Shown piece by piece: positions 19,261-22,142 of a DNA stretch of 22,142 nucleotides. The translations under genes were made by a program, and so were the position numbers. Below the pieces are notes generated by a model that was not told where the DNA came from, made no database searches, and saw nothing but the letters and a program-made list of their open reading frames with translations. The stretch is from VRUE01 sp036525295 (GTDB lineage Bacteria; Actinomycetota; Thermoleophilia; Solirubrobacterales; 70-9): positions 1 through 22,142 of the forward strand of contig DATDAQ010000035.1 of the NCBI GenBank assembly GCA_036525295.1, given 5' to 3'. Position 1 is the first letter of the stretch. Every line of letters begins with the position of its first letter.

Positions 19261-19986
19261 CTACGCCGCGGCACGCAGCTGCACATGAGCATGGTGCTCG
19301 AGCGTCTCGCCGACGGCCCGCTCGACCTGCCGCAGCGCCAGCTCCTGGGCCACCGGCGCCTCGGCCAGCGGGCTGCCGATCGCCTCGACCATGAAGCTAT
19401 GCGCTTCCTCGGAGAGCGGGAATGCAGCTGCTTCGCAGCTCGTGCAAACGACGCCCCCGGCCGCGCCGGAGAAACCGCTCAGGTGCTCGGCCTCGCCGCA
19501 GTGCGCGCAGGAAGCGAGCTCGGGCGCGAAGCCGGCCGCGAGCGCCAGCTTGAGGCGGAAGGAGAGCGCTGTCTCGAGGCCACTCGCCCGCTCGGCACCG
19601 GGGTCGTCGAGCAGCGCCAGGTAGCGGCAGAGAAGGTTGTAGGCAGCCGGATTGGGCTCGGTCGAGTCGAGCAGCCGCAGCACCGCGTCGCAGGCGCGGG
19701 CGCCCGCGTTGAGGGCCGGTCCGGAGGCGCGCAGCCGGGGGTAGCCGTCGGCGGTGGAGGCGTTGGTCACGGTCAGCAGCTCGCCGCGCCCTTCGTGCAG
19801 GATCAGGTCGAGGCGGAAGAACGGCTCCAGGCGGCCGCCGAAGCGCGACTTCGGCTTCCGCGCCCCCTTGGCGATCGCGCCGATCCTGCCCCGCGTCTTC
19901 GAGTAGAGGTGGAGGATGCGATCGGCCTCGCCGTAGCGGATGCTGCGCAGCACCACCGCCTCGGTCTTCAGCGTCGTTCCGGCCAT
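19261..19986 (-). CDS. recO: DNA repair protein RecO
   Basis: 241 residues, standard RecO length. The N-terminal OB fold starts TLKTEAVVLRSIRYGEADRILHLYSKTRGRIGAIAKGARKPKSRFGGRLEPFF, the usual RecO opening. The helical C-terminal half contains a four-cysteine zinc module, C160-x2-C163 and C181-x2-C184, typical of actinobacterial and Gram-positive RecO. It works with RecF/RecR to load RecA onto SSB-coated DNA in gap repair. The ATG at 19986 lies 7 nt past the mutM stop, with no strong ribosome binding site, so it is probably coupled to mutM. It is closed by the large hairpin 19195-19259. Confidence 0.95.
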   Translation of the reverse strand: MAGTTLKTEAVVLRSIRYGEADRILHLYSKTRGRIGAIAKGARKPKSRFGGRLEPFFRLDLILHEGRGELLTVTNASTADGYPRLRASGPALNAGARACDAVLRLLDSTEPNPAAYNLLCRYLALLDDPGAERASGLETALSFRLKLALAAGFAPELASCAHCGEAEHLSGFSGAAGGVVCTSCEAAAFPLSEEAHSFMVEAIGSPLAEAPVAQELALRQVERAVGETLEHHAHVQLRAAA

Positions 19987-19993
19987 AGCCGAT

Positions 19994-20908
19994 CTACGGT
20001 GAACGACGGGCCGGACGACGCCTCCGTGATTTGCGGCGCAGCCTGACCTGGCAGTTGGGGCAGTAATAGGTCGAACGACCGGAGACGACGATCCGCACGA
20101 TCGAGCTCTCGCACCGTGGGCAGGGCTGACCCTCGCGGGTATGAACGAGGAACTCGTCCTGCATCGTTCCCTTCTCGCCGCGGCTGTCGCGGTAGTCGTC
20201 GATCGAGGCACCGCCGCCGTCGATCCCGGCTTCCAGCGCGGCGACGACCGCATCGCGCAGTGCCTCCAGGTGCTCCGGCTTCATCGAACCGGCCGGGGAG
20301 AGCGGGTGCAGCCGCGCCCGGAACAGCGCCTCGTCGGCGTAGATGTTGCCGACGCCGGCGACCCCCGACTGGTCGAGCAGGAAGGACTTCAGCGGTGCCG
20401 TGCGCCCGGCGGCCATCTCTCCCAGGGCCTCTGGCGTGAAGTCACCGGAGAGCGGCTCGACCCCGAGGCGGGCGAAGCGCTCATCGAGGCGGGCGTCGTC
20501 AACCAGGAAGGCCTCACCGAAGCGGCGCGGGTCGGTGAACCAGAGCTCGCGGCCGTCGCCGAGCCGGAAGCGAGCGCGCAGATGGCGCGCGGAGACCGAG
20601 CGCTCCCCCTCATACAGTCGCCGACCCTCGGAGGGGTCGAGCTTGCTCGCTCCCTCGACCAGGACGAGGTTGCCGGTCATCCGCAGGTGCATGACCAGCG
20701 TTCGGGCCCCGTCCAACCCCAGCAACAGGTACTTGCCACGTCGCCCCAGCCCCTCGATAGTCGCTCCGCTGACCGTGGCTTCGAGCTTCTTCGGCGGAAC
20801 GGGCCGGCACCAGCGCGCATCCAGCACCTCCAGGGCCTCGATCTCACCCCCCGCCAGCTCCGGACCGAGCTGCCTGCAAACGGTCTCCACCTCCGGCAGC
20901 TCGGGCAC
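19994..20908 (-). CDS. mutM: Formamidopyrimidine-DNA glycosylase (Fpg/MutM)
   Basis: 304 residues from a GTG start. The protein begins PELPEVETV, so the processed N-terminal Pro is the nucleophile and the next Glu the acid; Lys59 in RRGKYLL is the conserved lysine. The H2TH region is SFLLDQSGVAGVGNIYADEALFRARLHPL. The C-terminal zinc finger is CPRC (263-266) and CPNC (283-286) with Arg278 in VSGRSTYYC. It excises 8-oxoguanine and nicks the abasic site. It extends about 18 residues past the zinc finger as an Arg/Lys-rich tail, unlike compact family members that stop soon after the last cysteine. It heads a mutM-recO transcript. Confidence 0.97.
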   Translation of the reverse strand: MPELPEVETVCRQLGPELAGGEIEALEVLDARWCRPVPPKKLEATVSGATIEGLGRRGKYLLLGLDGARTLVMHLRMTGNLVLVEGASKLDPSEGRRLYEGERSVSARHLRARFRLGDGRELWFTDPRRFGEAFLVDDARLDERFARLGVEPLSGDFTPEALGEMAAGRTAPLKSFLLDQSGVAGVGNIYADEALFRARLHPLSPAGSMKPEHLEALRDAVVAALEAGIDGGGASIDDYRDSRGEKGTMQDEFLVHTREGQPCPRCESSIVRIVVSGRSTYYCPNCQVRLRRKSRRRRPARRSP

Positions 20909-20920
20909 GCCCCAGTTCTA

Positions 20921-20930
20921 CCGCATGCGG
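20921..20930. promoter_or_regulatory. 10-bp palindrome just upstream of mutM
   Basis: CCGCATGCGG is a perfect palindrome 12 nt upstream of the mutM GTG and overlaps the first 43-bp repeat. It may be an operator or part of the repeat unit. Confidence 0.3.
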
Positions 20931-20969
20931 TCGTACTTTCTGCCGCTATGCGATTGAAACAGCGACCGC
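20927..20969. repeat. 43-bp palindrome-ended element, copy A
   Basis: It begins GCGGTCG and ends CGACCGC, so the ends are inverted repeats of 7 bp. It contains TGCCGCT in the middle. It aligns with copy B (20998-21040) over the same 43-bp length; by eye 30 of 43 positions agree. Confidence 0.7.
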
Positions 20970-20997
20970 AACGCGCAACCGACCAGAATGATGGAAC

Positions 20998-21040
20998 GCG
21001 GTCGCAATTCTTTCCGCTGTACGGCGAAAAGTGCGACCGC
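20998..21040. repeat. 43-bp palindrome-ended element, copy B
   Basis: It begins GCGGTCGCA and ends TGCGACCGC (9-bp inverted ends), with TTCCGCT in the middle and further inner complementarity (CTTT...AAAG). It is 28 bp from copy A and 4 bp past the xerD stop. The four half-sites can pair within each copy or between copies. Confidence 0.7.
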
Positions 21041-21044
21041 TGGG

Positions 21045-21983
21045 TTAGGCGGTGGCGCGGGGGTGGGCCTTGAAGTAGGCGTCCTTGAGGTGCTCGCCGG
21101 AGAGGTGGGTGTACATCTGGGTTGTGGCGATGTCGGCGTGGCCGAGCATCTCCTGGACGGCGCGCAGGTCACAGCCGCCCGCCAGCAGGTGGGTGGCGAA
21201 GCTGTGGCGGAGCGTGTGCGGGCTCATCTGGCCCGCCAGGCCGGCGGTGCGGGCGTTGCGCTGGACGATCTTGTAGAGGCCCTGGCGGCTGAGTGGGCCG
21301 CCGCGGAAGTTGACGAAGAGCTTCGCCTCGTGGCGTTCGCCGATCAGCTTCGGGCGGCCGCCACGCAGATAGGCGGAGATCGCCGCGATCGCTTTGCGGC
21401 CGAGCGGGACCAGGCGTTCCTTGCTGCCCTTGCCCCGGGCGCGCAGGAACCCCTCGTGCAGGTCGACGTCAGAGATCTCCAGCCCGATCGTCTCCGAGGC
21501 GCGCAGCCCACAGGCGTACATCACCTCCAGCAGCGCTCGGTCGCGCAGCGCGGCGGGCGCATTCCCCTCAGGGGCCGCGAGCAGCTTCTGGACCTCGGCG
21601 TAGTTGAGGACCTGAGGCAGCTTCTTCGCTCGTCGCGGAGCGCTCAGCGCCGCGGTCGGGTCGTCGCCGATCAGCTCGTCGCGGCGCAGTTGCTTGTAGA
21701 AGGAACGCAGGCAGGCGGCCTTGCGGTGGACGGTCGCCGAGGAGCAGGCGGGGCGCCCTTCCCCCGTCGCCAGCCCGGCGAGGAACTCGCTGATGTCGGC
21801 TGGCCCCGCGGCGAGGGCATCGATGTCGCGGTCGGCGAGGAACTCGCCGTACTGATGAAGGTCAGTGCGGTAGGCGTCCAGCGTGTTGCGCGAGAGGCCG
21901 CGCTCGAGCTCGAGGTAGGAGAGGAAGTCGAGGACCAGGCCCTCGAAACGGGACTCGGTGCGGGCCGGAGCGGCAACAGCCAT
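21045..21983 (-). CDS. xerD: Tyrosine recombinase, XerD-type
   Basis: 312 residues, normal for XerC/XerD. The N-terminal SAM-like core-binding domain (LVLDFLSYLELERGLSRNTLDAYRTDL) is followed by the catalytic domain. Catalytic residues are visible: Arg161 in ACGLRASE, Lys in GKGSKER (185/188), His256-x-x-Arg259 in SPHTLRHSFATHL, His282 in LGHADI, and nucleophile Tyr291 in TTQMYTHLS. It resolves chromosome dimers at dif, usually as a heterodimer; a XerC partner is not in the window, and XerC versus XerD assignment rests on general similarity. The ATG at 21983 has an AGGGAG at a rather long spacing. It is transcribed toward mutM. Confidence 0.9.
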   Translation of the reverse strand: MAVAAPARTESRFEGLVLDFLSYLELERGLSRNTLDAYRTDLHQYGEFLADRDIDALAAGPADISEFLAGLATGEGRPACSSATVHRKAACLRSFYKQLRRDELIGDDPTAALSAPRRAKKLPQVLNYAEVQKLLAAPEGNAPAALRDRALLEVMYACGLRASETIGLEISDVDLHEGFLRARGKGSKERLVPLGRKAIAAISAYLRGGRPKLIGERHEAKLFVNFRGGPLSRQGLYKIVQRNARTAGLAGQMSPHTLRHSFATHLLAGGCDLRAVQEMLGHADIATTQMYTHLSGEHLKDAYFKAHPRATA

Positions 21984-22013
21984 GGCCGGGGGTTTCTCCC
22001 TGGCTCAGGGCAA

Positions 22014-22030
22014 CCCTTGGTTCGCAAGGG
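22014..22030. other. Small hairpin upstream of xerD
   Basis: CCCTTG / CAAGGG, a perfect 6-bp stem with a 5-nt loop, lies 31 nt upstream of the xerD start. It may be part of the xerD leader. No coding sequence is seen between 21984 and the right end of the window. Confidence 0.3.
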
Positions 22031-22063
22031 ACCATGCGTATCGGCCGCGGGACCCGTCACGGC

Positions 22064-22115
22064 CTGAGGGGGGCCTGCGGGCGGGCGCAGGGCGTCCGTT
22101 CTCGGCCCCCCTCAG
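22064..22115. terminator. 12-bp perfect inverted repeat upstream of xerD
   Basis: CTGAGGGGGGCC (22064-22075) pairs with GGCCCCCCTCAG (22104-22115) around a 28-nt GC-rich loop. It lies 81-132 nt upstream of xerD. It is a likely terminator of a gene beyond the window or a structured leader of xerD. Confidence 0.5.
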
Positions 22116-22142
22116 TCCGCGCCACCCGCGGAGACTGCGGCT

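Overview
The window looks like a chromosomal segment of a high-GC actinobacterium, most likely class Thermoleophilia (Solirubrobacterales-type). Base composition, GTG/TTG starts, TANNNT -10 boxes close to start codons, and secreted proteins ending in a PASTA domain all fit that lineage. This is inferred from protein style and layout; no rRNA marker is present. No phage, plasmid, IS element or CRISPR array is visible.

Left part (1-6800), small secreted and accessory genes. It holds a SnoaL-like protein, two distant paralogues of an unrecognised secreted family (529-1308 and 3448-4293), a minimal zincin metallopeptidase, a lipoprotein built from 11-residue helical repeats, and a cytochrome P450 whose promoter carries two perfect palindromes. 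These are followed by a three-gene DUF6325 / SHOCT / secreted-protein operon, a DUF1330 protein, and a secreted TIG+PASTA protein closed by a very strong hairpin terminator.

Middle part (6807-15607), metabolism and signalling. A minus-strand operon (SDR, APH-like phosphotransferase, DUF6285, acyl-CoA dehydrogenase, perhaps a small membrane protein) looks like an acyl-CoA catabolic module. Divergent from it is a two-gene unit of a small unknown protein overlapping a DUF6036-like nucleotidyltransferase, which resembles a toxin-antitoxin arrangement. Then come a DUF2007 membrane protein, tRNA-Met(CAT), and an ATGA-overlapping pair (thioredoxin-fold lipoprotein with a CX4C motif, then a lone HPt phosphotransfer protein). 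A second SDR with a GT1-type glycosyltransferase follows, and then tRNA-Asn(GTT).

Right part (15627-22142), replication and repair. Reading on the minus strand the order is xerD-like recombinase, mutM/fpg, recO, dgt, dnaG, and then an HNH endonuclease with two HTH motifs sitting between dnaG and tRNA-Asn. recO is closed by a 65-nt hairpin that abuts the dgt promoter. The xerD-mutM gap carries two diverged copies of a 43-bp palindrome-ended element.

The observations most worth a second look are the 43-bp element pair, the nucleotidyltransferase pair, the hendecad-repeat lipoprotein, the P450 operator, the CX4C thioredoxin/HPt operon, the HNH gene beside dnaG, and a recurring leaderless-promoter pattern.
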